Of a DNA stretch of 64,000 nt, positions 22,640 through 33,960 are shown piece after piece. The notes under the pieces were generated by a model, which was not told where the DNA came from, searched no databases, and saw only the letters and a program-made list of their open reading frames with translations. The position numbers and the translations under genes were made by a program. This DNA is from Histoplasma ohiense (Eukaryota; Ascomycota; Eurotiomycetes; Onygenales; Ajellomycetaceae). The stretch covers positions 6,014,001 through 6,078,000 of the forward strand of contig JAEVHH010000003.1 of NCBI GenBank assembly GCA_017607445.1, given 5' to 3'. The stretch's first letter is position 1. Every line of letters starts with the position of its first letter.

Positions 22640-23579
22640 TACTTGAAGTGATTGCATTCAGACATTGATTTGTGAAATGCTCTGACTTGTTGCAGTGTAT
22701 GCAGACTTCTCTGATGATTCAGTTGACAGTGTTCTTCTCTGAGATGTTGAGAATCCTTGAGTGACTTGTGTTTATGTGTGGAACTCAGTTCATTGATTCT
22801 GGTTTGAAGATGGAGAATGCTGTGGAGTGGTTTGAAGTATACACATTTGTTCAGTGGAATCCTCTGTAATTTTGAAGCACACAGAACTGAGACAGATTGT
22901 TGTTCAACAGACAAAGATCAGCACAGAATTCACTGTATATTGAGAGCTTCAGATACTCTACACTTCAGTTATGCAACTGAAAGTTCAAGTTTTTGAACAA
23001 TATATTGATCTTGACAATATCATTTCAGTCTTGTCCATCTGCTTCTAGAAGCTTGTGATTGAATTCAGAAAGATAAGTTGTCAATGTGACATTCATCTGA
23101 TAAGTTTGATTAAATCAGTCTAATGCCTTGATTTGAAATGTAGAATTGAGAAAGAGAGAGTTGAGTTGTTGAAAGATTAACTCTGATGTACACTGATGAT
23201 TCTGACAATGACTCATTCAGAGTTGAAATTTTGCTAACACATCACCATTCAATCTGCTATGAATATACCACACTTGATTGAATAGCGAGTCTATTGCTTG
23301 TTCATCAATGTTCAATTTGATGTTCACTTTTGACTTCCACATGAGGTAGAGTGCTAGATCTCCCTCATATTTGTTGAGGATTGAAAGCTTCTCTCTTGAA
23401 GGCTTTTCATGAGATGCAGATGTAGAAGGAATGGTGAATACAGAAGTGCTCATCTCAGCAAGTCATTGTTGCAATTCAGCTATCTGTAGCATCTGCTGCT
23501 GAAGAATGCTTCATAGATCTAAATTATCATCCACTGTGTTCAGATGCAGCAGATGTTTGTAGAATTGCTCATAGTTCAT
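22640..23579 (-). pseudogene. GypB B2 gag, degraded
   Basis: The start ATG at 23579-23577 (MNYEQF) follows a 5' leader of about 400 bp. The frame 23217-23453 carries the conserved stretch KPSREKLSILNKYEGDLALYL. The CCHC knuckle at 22662-22703 reads CIHCNKSEHFTNQC. In-frame stops break the protein between these blocks. Confidence 0.85.
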
Positions 23580-23677
23580 TTCAATATCTAAGAACATATA
23601 ATAATAAAAAAAAAAGAAAAGAAATACTTGTAGACATTTGATTCTCTCACAGGCATTATTTGCAGTGTTGCAGTGCT

Positions 23678-23693
23678 AAGCTTGATCAAGCTT
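23678..23693. repeat. Perfect 16-bp palindrome in the GypB leader (B2)
   Basis: AAGCTTGATCAAGCTT is its own reverse complement. It is also present in B4 (44199-44214), B5 (51099-51114), B6 (57976-57991) and B7 (61745-61760). Confidence 0.9.
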
Positions 23694-23849
23694 CTTCATG
23701 AATGCTATTTGCAGTGTTACAGTTCATAGACACTTGAGCCTTGTAGAACACAGTCAATTGTGTTTCAGACACTTAGACACAATGGTCTATATAACTAACA
23801 ATAAAAGCACTCAGACTCATGAGAGATCTCTTGTAACAACTAGACACTC

Positions 23850-23955
23850 AGATCTGTAAACAACACACTCAGATGTAAGAACTGATAACAACACACTCAG
23901 ATATAAGAACTGATAACAACACACTCAGACATAAGAACTAATAACAAGACACTCA
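23850..23955 (-). repeat. 28-bp tandem repeats in the GypB leader (B2)
   Basis: Successive units of the type ACACTCAGATGTAAGAACTG plus ATAACAAC, about three full and two partial copies. Equivalent, more diverged arrays are in the B3, B4, B5, B6 and B7 leaders. Confidence 0.8.
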
Positions 23956-23985
23956 GATCTTAAACACAGAAGAATCAATTCATAA

Positions 23986-24519
23986 TGTAACAGACATACT
24001 TCAATTAACAATTTGATACTATTCTAATTACAGATTATGAATTGATTAAGAAAAGAAAGAGAAAAGAAATCAGAAGAAAAGATTATACAAAAAGAATTCT
24101 TATAGAGAAAAGTTCAGAACAGAAGAATATCAGAAGCTGCTTCACAGTGAAGCATGAAGTGGAAGAACATTAAGAGATATGCATAAGAATCATTAGAAGC
24201 TATACAAGCACAGAACATGAAGTGAGAGAATTATTGAGAGCTACATAAAAGAATTGTTAAAGACTACACAAGTGTGGAACACAGAGTGAGAGAACATAAG
24301 AAGCTATATGAAAGAATTGTTAGAGACTATATAAGTACAGAGCACAGAGTGAAAGAACATTAAGAGCTATATAAAAGAATTGTTAGAAACTATATGAGTG
24401 TGGAGCACAGAGTGGAAGAACATCGAGAGTTATGTGAGGTCACAGCAGCCAGGAACAAGCGGGTGCAGAAGAGGAGTTGATTGTGTAAGTTAATTACTAA
24501 CAGATGCTAACCTGTCACA
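23986..24519 (-). repeat. 5' LTR of GypB B2
   Basis: TGTAACAGACATACTTCAATT to GCTAACCTGTCACA on the plus strand, 534 bp. Its TTATGAATTGATT is the exact reverse complement of the AATCAATTCATAA just outside it (23973-23985). Confidence 0.95.
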
Positions 24520-24524
24520 ATTAC
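24520..24524. repeat. B2 target-site duplication ATTAC (right)
   Basis: Matches 18408-18412. Confidence 0.9.
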
Positions 24525-25010
24525 TCAGTTCTCTATCTTAAAGCTTTTTGATATGTGGTGCTGATTGTAATACTTTTTCTCAGCTGCTTTGACAGCTTTC
24601 AGACATTCTTGAATCTTGTTCTTCACTTACTTCATCTGTTTCACTTGTTTCATCACTGATTTTGATATGTCTGTGCTTGAGGGTTTCACATCTATGCAAA
24701 GTTCAGTTGGTCAGCTGATCATTGCTTCAGATGATGTCATTTTTATTAATGTATGAAAGATGTTGTTATATGCTCATTGCATTAGAGGAATTCATTCTAT
24801 TCAATTATCTTGCTGATAGTTGCAATATGTGTGAAGATAATGTTCAATCATCTGGTTCAATTGTTCTGTCTGACTGTTGGTTTGTGGGTGGAATGCTGTT
24901 GATAATTTTCATTGAATATGAAGCAGATAACACAATGTCAATCAAAACTTGCTATTTATTAATGAATTTCAGTCACTAATAATGTTTGCAGATAGATCAA
25001 AGTTCTTCAC
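24525..25010 (-). pseudogene. GypA A1 integrase segment between B2 and B3
   Basis: Collinear with A2 37400-37885. On the minus strand it reads as the integrase core end (TAFHPQTDGQTEQ-type region) and the following linker, with stops. The open plus-strand frame 24722-24979 is a shadow. Confidence 0.75.
25006..25010. repeat. B3 target-site duplication TTCAC (left)
   Basis: Matches 31116-31120. Confidence 0.9.
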
Positions 25011-25544
25011 TGTGACAGATTAACATCTGTTAGTAATTAACTTACACAACCAACTCCTCTTCTGCACCCACTTGTTTCTGGCTGTTGTCATCTTGTGTAA
25101 CTCTCAATGTTCTTCCACTCCATGCTCTGTGCTTGTGTAGTTTCTAACAATTCTTTCATGTAGCTTCTTACATTCTTCTGCTCTGTGTTCTGTACTTGTA
25201 TAGTCTCTAACAATTCTTTCATGTAGCTTCTTACATTCTCCCACTCTGTGTTCCACACTCATGTAGTCTCTAATGATTCTTTCACATAGCTCTCAATGAT
25301 TCCCCCACTTCACATTCTGTGCTTGTGTAGCTTCTAACAATTCTTACACATATCTCTTAATATTCTTTCACTCCACACTTCACTGTGGAGTGGCTTCTGA
25401 TATTCTTTCATTCTGAACTTTTCTCTATAAAAACCCTCTTCATACAATCTTTTCTTCTGATTTCTTTTCTCTTTCTTTCCTTAATCAATTCATAATCTGT
25501 AATTAGAATAGTATCAAATCATTAATCAAAGTACACTCATTACA
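25011..25544 (+). repeat. 5' LTR of GypB B3
   Basis: TGTGACAGATTAACATCTG to GTACACTCATTACA. A TATAA box is at 25426-25430 and AATCAATTCATAA at 25483-25495. Confidence 0.95.
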
Positions 25545-25557
25545 TTATGAATTGATT
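25545..25557 (+). promoter_or_regulatory. Putative self-priming primer-binding site of GypB B3
   Basis: TTATGAATTGATT abuts the 5' LTR and is the exact 13-nt reverse complement of 25483-25495 inside the LTR. There is no tRNA 3'-end match of the usual TGG type. Confidence 0.65.
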
Positions 25558-25948
25558 CTTCTGTGTTTAAGATCTGAGTGTCTCATTATTAGTTCTTACA
25601 TCTGAGTGCATCATTATCAGTTCTTACACTCAAGTGCATTGTTACCAGTTCTTACACCTGAGTGTGTCGTTTACAGACTCAAGTGTCTAGTCATTACAAG
25701 AGATCTCTCATGGGCCTGAGTGTTCTTATTATTAGTTATATAGATCATCATGTCTAAGCATCTGAAACACAATCAACTGTGTTCTACAAGGTCTGAGTGT
25801 CTACAAACTGTAACACTGTGAATAGCATTTACAAAGAAGCTTGATCAAACTTAGTGCCACAACACTGTGAATAGTGTCTGTGAGAGAATCAAGTGTCTAC
25901 AAGTATTTCTTTTCTTTTTTTTATTATTATATGTTCTTAGATATTGAA
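25558..25948 (+). other. GypB B3 5' leader
   Basis: Untranslated. It holds diverged copies of the tandem ACTCAGATGTAAGAACTG-type unit (here inverted) and a damaged copy of the leader palindrome near 25840. No gene is seen. Confidence 0.7.
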
Positions 25949-26960
25949 ATGAACTACAAGCAATTCTACAAACACCCACTGCATCCAAACATGGTGGATG
26001 ATAACTTAGACCTACAAAGCATCCTCCAGCAGCAGGCATTACAGATGACTGAATTGCAACAACAACTTGCTGAGATAAACACTCTCACATTCACCATTCC
26101 TTCTACACCCACACCTCACAAAAAGCCCCCAAGAGAGAAGCTTTCAATCCTCAACAAATATGAGGAAGACCTAGCACTCTACCTCACATGAAAGTCAAAA
26201 GCAAACACCAAATTGAACATTGATGAATGAGCAATAGACTCACTATCCAATCAAGCATGGTATATCCATAGCAGATTGAATGGCAATGCATTAGCAAAAT
26301 TTCAACCCTGAATGAGTCATTGCCAGAATCATCAGCATACATCAGAGCTAGTCTTTCAACAACTCAACTCCCTCTTTCTCAATTCTACACTTCAAGCCAA
26401 GGTGTTAGACTGGCTTAATCAAACTCATCAGATGAATGTCATATTGACAACTTATCTTTCTGAATTCAATCACAAGCTTCTAGAAGCAGGTGGGCAAGAC
26501 TGGGATGACACTGTCAAAATCAATATATTGTTCAAGAACTTGAACTTTCAGTTGTATAATCAAAGTGTAGAGCATTCAAAATCCTCAATATACAGCAAAT
26601 TCTGCACTAATCTTCATCTATTGAACAATGATCTGTCTCAGTTCCATGCACTTCAAAATTGTAGAGAATTTCATTAAACAAATGTATACACCTCAAACCA
26701 CTCTGCAGCACCCCCCACCTCCGAATCAGAATCAATGAACTGAATCTCACACATGAACACAAGCCATTCAAGAGTCTCTAACATCTCAGAAAAGAACACC
26801 ACTGACTGAATCATCAGAGAAGTCTGCATACACTGCAACAAGTCAGAGCACTTCACAAATCAATGTTCAAATACAATCACTTCAAGTAAACCCCTCACAT
26901 GCATGAACACTGCATCACCTGTGGATAGACAAGAACAGGGAAAAGACAAGCTCTCACTCT
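25949..26960 (+). pseudogene. GypB B3 gag, degraded
   Basis: The start ATG at 25949 (MNYKQFYKHPLHPNMVDDNL) follows the leader. The first block stays open to 26191, where a TGA replaces a TGG seen in B7. A second open block, 26312-26677, covers the capsid-like middle (FNHKLLEAGGQDWDDTVKIN). The knuckle CIHCNKSEHFTNQC is near 26823-26864. Gag packages element RNA. Confidence 0.88.
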
Positions 26961-27015
26961 AAAATATAGACAAGAGCTCAAGAAGCAGAAAGCTAGCTGA
27001 AGATTTGAGCAGAAG

Positions 27016-30000
27016 ATGCAAACAGATGCAATCATGATCTCTGTCATTGTAAATAACTTAGTCAATATACAAGCAATGATAGACAGTGGTTTTCTTCACT
27101 ACACTCTTATAGACACCCAGCTGATCAAGAAGCATAAGCTCCAGCATATTCTCTTTCTCAAATCATATAAGCTCAGTGAATTTGACAGCCTCAGAGGATC
27201 TGCCTCCTACAACATGATAAGATTTAATATCAACATAGAAGAACACAAGAAAAAGAATGTATACACATACAAAATACAAGATCTTGAGTACAATCTAATG
27301 CTCAGCCTATCATGACTCACAGAATTTGAAACCTTGTTGGACATATACAACCACTGTCTTATTTTCTCAGAAGGCAACTGTGTTTACAAGAAGAATGTTG
27401 ATAGAACTGCTGATCTCACTCAGATATCAGCAGAAGTGTACAAACTACTAATCCATCAAACACATGAGAAGAAGAACATCCAAGTGTTCACTGCTAGCAT
27501 AGCAGATATCAAGAAAGTGTTAGAAAAGTTAGAATCTAAAGATCTCAAGAAATCATGCAAGAAACTATCTGAATTGTACAAAGACTTTGCAGACATGTTC
27601 AATGAGAAAGAAGCTGAAAAGCTTTCCTCTCACTGAGAACTCAGTATAAATCATACAATCAAACTCATCAAGAAAGATGATAAGAACCTGCAACTGCTCT
27701 GAGATTCTCTCTACAGCATATCATATGACAAGCTTCTTATTCTATGAAAAACACTCAATGAATTATTAGACAAAGACTTCATTCATATTAGCAACTCATC
27801 TGTTGCAGCATCTGTACTGTTTGTGAAGAAATCAGAAGATGGCTTACAATTCTGTGTCAATTATCAAGGACTCAACAAGATTACACAGAAGGATCAATAC
27901 CTTCTTTCACTCATCAATGAAACACTTGAACAGATAGAAAAAGCAAAATGATTTACAAAACTTGACATCTCTGTAGCCTTCTACAAGATAAGAATTAATG
28001 AAGATGATGAATGACTAACTGTCTTTCATACATGTTACAGATTATACAAATGGACAGTGACCTCCTTTGAATTAGTGAATGCTTCAAGTACATTTCAGAA
28101 ATACATTAACTGAGCTCTATAAGACCTGCTCAATGAGATCACCTCAGTGTACATGGACAATATCTTGATCTTCACCAATGAATCACTCACTGAGCACTGT
28201 AAGCACATATGACAAGTTCTTGACTGTCTATGAAAAGCTGGACTGCAAGTGGACATTGACAAATGTGACTTTGAGATCAAGTCTACAACCTATCTAGAAT
28301 TCATCATCGAAGCTGAAAAAGATGTATGTATGAATTCTAAGAAGGTGGAAGCAATCCTCAACTGAGAGGCATCAGTCTCAGTAAAAGAGACTAGAAGCTT
28401 TCTAGAGTTTATCAACTTCTATTGAAGATTTATCAAGAACTTCTTCAATATCATACAACCACTAACAGATCTGATCTGAAAAGACACTGTATTTCAATGA
28501 ACTGATGAAGCAGATGCAGCATTCAAAAAGCTGAAGTGTATGTTCACAAACACTCCAATGCTGCAATCATTCAATTCAGATAAGCATATGATTCTCGAAA
28601 CAGATGCCTCAGATTATGTAGTAGATGAGGCACTGATGCAATATAATAATGAAAATGTTCTACAATCTTGTGCCTTCATCTTGAAAAAGATGTCATCTGC
28701 TGAATACAACTATGAGATCTACAACAAGAAGCTTCTAGCAATCATACAATGCCTCAAAGAATGAGAATCTGAACTCATGAGTGTCAAGAGATTCAAGATT
28801 GTTATCAATCATAAGAATCTAGAGTACTTCACAACCACTCATAAGCTCACTGAGAGGCATATGCATTGATCATTGTTTCTTAGCCATTTTTTGTTCACAA
28901 TTTGTTATCAATCTGAAGTAGAGAACATCCTTGTGGATGCTCTGTTCCACTGAGAACAAGATATGCCATCTGATGACTTGGATGATAGATGGAAACATCA
29001 AGAGCATCAGTTAATCAACTCTGCAATCATAGAAAGTCCTACACAATCAGATGAACTCTGTGTACATATCAATCAGTCCCAAGCTCAAGAACACTTGCTT
29101 GAAGAACAATGGAGACTAGCAGCAGAGGCAGATGAATTCTGACAATAAGTCACTGAAGCTGTATGAAGCAAAGCATCTTGATTCCCCACAGGCGTATACT
29201 CAAGAATGGATATCTCAGCATGTTTGATTGATGATGACAACTGCTTACACTTTTGAGATAGGCAATGAGTCCCCAATTCAGAACCTCTACAAACACAGAT
29301 CATGCAAGAAATTCATGACTCACTGATGATCAGATACTCAGAATGCAAAATCATGTACAACATCATCATCCAAGAATTCTACTGATCAGATATGTTGAAA
29401 GATATACATCAGTTCATACACAACTGTGATCACTGTGGCTCAGTGACAGCATGATATGAATGCTGAAAAGAGATGCTGAAGCTCTTATCTGTCTCTGATC
29501 AAACTTGGTGTGATATAGCTATTGATTTTGCAGTTTTCTTACTCAAAAGTGGAGGTTCTATGAACATTCTAGTCATTGTCAACTGACTCAGCAAGAATGT
29601 AATACTACAGCTCTGTGACAAGATGAATGCTGAAGTAGTTGCAGATGTCTTCATCAGAAGTCTGTTCTATCATATATATGATCTGTCTTCATTCATTGTA
29701 TCAGATAGAGACAGTCAATTCATCAGTGCACTCTGAGTCTGTGTATGCCAATTATTAAGAATTGAACAAAAGTTATCAACAGCATACCATTCAGAGACTG
29801 ATGAAGCTATCAAGAGAATGATACAAACAGTAAAGAACATCCTCTGTAAGTTCTGCAATTACACACAAGACAACTGAAGCAATCTGCTGTCACACACTGA
29901 GATTGCAATTAACAGTTGAGATTTCACTACAACAGACATAAGCTCATTCTTTCTTCTATATGAATACAACTTAGAGATTCTGAACTTTTCTGAGACTCTC

Positions 30001-30575
30001 TGAGAAACTGTGTACATCTGCAGTCTCATACAGACAGCAGAGAACATCATGAGCAAGCTGAAGAAAGCTCACAAATGAGCAGAAGCTTCAATGATCAGCA
30101 CTTAGTAAGATTATAAGAATCAAGCAAACATCAGAAGAAGTTCTGCAATCTGATATCATATAGAAGACAAAGTCTGACTGAATCTCAAGAACATAAGAAT
30201 GAACCACTTCTTACATATACTAGATTACCACCACACCAAGTATATGATGAAGAAAGTGCTAGACACACACAATTATCAACTCAACATTCTGTCTGGCATT
30301 CACAATATCTTTCATATGAACCTGCTCTGATCTGCAGCTGAGGATCCATTCCTCTCACAGAGAACCTCTGATTGACAGTCATCTGTCATTGTAGAAGAAG
30401 ACAACAAACTCAAGTGGGAAATTGAAGCAATTCTTGATGATAGAATCAACTGCCATCACTGCAAATACCTCATCAAATGAGTAGAATACAATCATCCAAT
30501 CTGAGAATCTGCATTCACCTTGGAGGACACTGCCGCCCTCGACACCTATGAGTCCTCACTCACCCCAGTAGAGGG
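27016..30575 (+). pseudogene. GypB B3 pol: protease, RT, RNase H, integrase, chromodomain
   Basis: The protease frame 27016-27315 carries MIDSGFLHYTLIDTQL. A linker is open at 27334-27636. RT spans about 27760-28330 with the catalytic box YMDN at 28150-28161 (second aspartate lost). RNase H is about 28540-28870 (TDASDYVVDEALMQY). Integrase is about 29320-30300, with the zinc segment CDHC and core DIAIDF, SDRDSQF and the TDEAIKR region. The chromodomain begins KWEIEAILDDR near 30413. TGA stops recur throughout. Confidence 0.92.
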
Positions 30576-30581
30576 GGATAA
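30570..30581 (+). promoter_or_regulatory. Polypurine tract of GypB B3
   Basis: AGAGGGGGATAA directly precedes the 3' LTR. B2 shows the inverted counterpart (TTATCCCCCTCT next to 18946). Confidence 0.85.
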
Positions 30582-31115
30582 TGTGATGGATTAGCACTCA
30601 TTAGTAATTAACTTACACAATCAACTCCTCTTCTGCATCCACTCATTTCTGATCATTGTCATCTTGTATAATTCTTGATGTTCTTCCACTCTGTGCTCTG
30701 TGCTCATATAGTTTCTAACAATTCTTTCATATAGCTTCTTACATTCTTCTGCTCTGTGTTTCACACTTGTGTAGTCTCTAATGATTCTTCTGTGTAGCTT
30801 CTTATGTTCTTTCACTCTGTGTTCTGTGCTTATGTAGTCTCTAATGATTCTTCTGCATAGCTCTCAACAATTCCCCCATCTCACATTCCACACTTGTGTA
30901 GCTTCTAACAATTCTTACACATACCTCTTAATGTTCTTCCACTCCACACTCCACTGTGAAGCAGCTTCTGATATTCTTTCACTCTGAACTTTCCTCTATA
31001 AGAACCCTTTTCATACAATCTTTTCTTCTGATTTCTTTTCTCTTTCTTTTCTTAATCAATTTGTAATCTGTAATTAGAATAGTATCAAATCATTAATCGA
31101 AGTACGCCTGTTACA
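30582..31115 (+). repeat. 3' LTR of GypB B3
   Basis: TGTGATGGATTAGCACTCATT to GTACGCCTGTTACA, 534 bp. Confidence 0.95.
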
Positions 31116-31120
31116 TTCAC
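31116..31120. repeat. B3 target-site duplication TTCAC (right)
   Basis: Matches 25006-25010. Confidence 0.9.
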
Positions 31121-33960
31121 AATTCTTCATATAATAATATCTGCAAGTTCTTCTACATCTAGCTCTGAAGATGTGGACACAATTATGACTCATTTAATGA
31201 ATAAATCAATAAATATGACAATAGCATTATAGATTTGACTTCTCTTTTTATTATCTGACAGATCTTCAATAAAGTTCATGCTAATTGTATGTCATTTCTT
31301 ATCTGGCACTGGATGTGGTTGTAGCAATCTGTACAGCTTGTGCTGTGGTATCTTGATATATTGACAAACATTGCAAGTTCTCACATATTCTGCAATCTCA
31401 TCACTCATATCATGTCACAAATACTTGCATTTGATCACTTCAATGATTTTGTCACATTCAAAATGATCATCTTGAAAATCATTGTGATTCATTTTCATTA
31501 TTTCATGTCTTACAGTCTTGTCTTGCAGTATGTAGACTTTATTATCTTTTCTGAGCAGATCATTTTTATCTACTGCTCAGATTGAATAATTATCTACACT
31601 AGTGTCACTCATCTCTAGTCTTCTGTAAAGTTCAGATGTGTCAGCATCTCTATTCTGAATCTGCAGTAAGAGTTCAATGATAGATTCAGCTATCTCTTCA
31701 TAATAGACTGTCTCAAACTCAAATACTTTGATAGCTAGAATCTGTAGCATCAGAGTCTCTAGATTTAACTCTGTAATATCTGCAATCTCATTCTCATCTG
31801 CAGATGTGTTCTTTATTCTGCAGAGATTGTTGTCATTGATGACTACAGATCTCTTCACTCAACAATTTTCATTAACTTACAGATCTTTTCACATCATCTT
31901 GACACATTGATCTAACTTTGTGTTTTCTTTTGTCTTTAATGATTTAAAGATCCTCTTATACAGCTTCTCTTGCAGAGTAGAGAGCTTCATCAAGAGAGCT
32001 GCATGTTTTACAAAATCTGAGTAATGACTTGATACATCTGCAGGATTATTTTTCTCAGAATGATGCTCTATTTTAAAATCAAACACTGAGAGTATTTCTA
32101 TTCAGTGAATCTGATGCTCATTTAGCTACTTCATCATCATGAAGCACTGAAGATTGACATGATCAGATAAAACAGTTATTGAATGTCTGCTATTATGTAA
32201 GTAGTGACATCATTGTCTGAAAGCTTCTACAATCAGCAATATTTCTAGATTATATATTTGATAATGTCTTTCTGTTTCTGTGAGCTTTCTAGACCAAAAC
32301 ATGATTGGGTGTCAGTGATCATTATCCATTAATTGTGATATTACTGCAGTGATTGCAACATCAAATCCATCCATTTCTATACAGAGTTTTCACTGCAGAT
32401 CAAAGTGGATCAACAATAGTGTTTTTGTAAAGCATTTCTTTAACTGCAAAATTGCATGTTTGCAGTTTTCATCTAACTGAACAGATGTGTTATTCTTCCC
32501 TCTTTTCATTTTGTAATCTTTTAACAATTCAGTCAGAGGTGCTGTTATTATTGAGAACTTGTATATGAATCAACAATAGAAATTGATGAATTCTAGAAAT
32601 ATTTGCAATTCATTTATAATTTGCAGTTCTGGTCAATCTAGAATTGTGTTGACACAGTGTTTCTCAACAGTAATGCTCTGTGTGGTAACCACAAAATCCA
32701 AAAATCCAATTTCTGTTGTGTGGAATGTACACTTACTAAGTTTGGCATATAGTCTTCATCATCTTAACCATTCCAGCATGTTCTTAACATGGACGACATG
32801 TTCATCAAGCATGTTTGAATAGATTATGATATCATCAAGATAAGCCACACAATATATGTCTAAAAGATCACTGAGGGCTTTGTTGATATAAGATTGAAAG
32901 ATCACAGAGACATTGATTAGCTCAAAAGATAAGACTAGATATTCAAAGTGTTCATATCATGTTTGAAATGCTGTTTTTCATTCATTCTCTGCTTGTATGT
33001 GAATTCTATGATACACATCTCTAAGGTTCAGCTGTGTATATATTTTGGCATCTGCTAATCTATCAAGTATTTCACTTATTAAGAGCAGTGAATATTGATT
33101 CTTGACTGTTATTTCATTCAATTCTCAATAATTCACACAAAGACACAGAGTTCCATCTTTCTTAGATGTGAATAATACTGATGTGCTGGCTGGACTTTTG
33201 AATGAATGTATTCAATTCTTCTCTAATGTCTTTTCAATATATTCTCAGAGGACAGAGAGTTCTTGAGGTGATAAGTTATATATTGATTGATATGAGGGTT
33301 TCTTGCCAGGTTTGAGATCTATGGCATGATTGTGAGGTGTGTGTTTCATGTCAGATATGTCTTCTTGAAATACATCAAGATAATCTTTATAATCATCTGA
33401 GATATTTGGCTCAGTTGCTGCACTCACAGCTCATAATGATAAAGCAGTAAATATAATATTGTCATCATCAATTAGTGTTGTGAATTCTTTAGCAGTATCC
33501 AGGTGCATGTGATTAATATTTGATGCTTTTCTATAGATTCAGCATCTTTGCACCCAATCAATATCAGAGTTCACAGCTTTCAATCACAGCATATTCAAAA
33601 TTACATCATATCTGCTAATGTTGGCTTCTTTGAAATGGTGGAATTCTTCTCAGAGGACATGTTCATCATCAATAATCTTCATTGCAGCTCTTTGTTGTTC
33701 ATATGATTTAATTTTATGATTATCAACTGCTTCCACTACTTTTGATTTACCTTCTGCCTTCAAGAAATATTTTGATGCCCAGGCATGGGACACAAAGTTC
33801 ACATTCACATCAGAATCCACTAGTGTCCACACCATCGACCATTCTGCTTCTGTCAGCATCCACATATTCATCATCAATAACTGTTTATCTCACAGTCTAG
33901 TTGTTCATATTCCCAATGCAGCAGCTGCTTCTATGATTGAAATTGTTGATTTTTTGCTTG
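31121..33960 (-). pseudogene. GypA A1 pol: protease, RT, RNase H, integrase N-part
   Basis: Minus-strand order: protease in frame 33650-33877, where LVDSDVNVNF has the active-site glycine changed to aspartate; RT from 33427 (PNISDDYKDYLDVFQEDI, then KPSYQSIYNLSPQELSVL) with the catalytic YLDD retained at 32831-32842; RNase H about 32300-31900; and the integrase zinc segment and core start near 31560-31130. Stops break it. Integrase continues at 24525-25010 and 17960-18412. Confidence 0.9.

Larger units (their letters stand above)
18413..24519 (-). mobile_element. GypB copy B2, complete (6107 bp)
   Basis: Two 534-bp LTRs (18413-18946 and 23986-24519), duplication ATTAC, inserted in the A1 integrase. 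Gag, protease, RT, RNase H, integrase and chromodomain are present but broken by many TGA stops. The two LTRs, identical when inserted, now differ by many transitions; the left one retains CpGs (GGCGTAC, TTACGAATT) that the right one has lost. Confidence 0.95.
25011..31115 (+). mobile_element. GypB copy B3, complete (6105 bp)
   Basis: Two 534-bp LTRs, duplication TTCAC, and a full gag-pol order on the plus strand. It is inserted into the A1 integrase; the flanks join to match A2 near 37885. It is heavily mutated, with TGA stops throughout pol. Confidence 0.95.

Noticed and set aside
23850..23955. CRISPR-like array
   Set aside because: Units are contiguous without spacers and belong to a retrotransposon leader in a eukaryotic genome.
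24722..24979. Conserved plus-strand ORF repeated at 37599-37856 and 60604-60861
   Set aside because: It is the reverse strand of the GypA integrase region in three copies; conservation follows from the pol coding strand.
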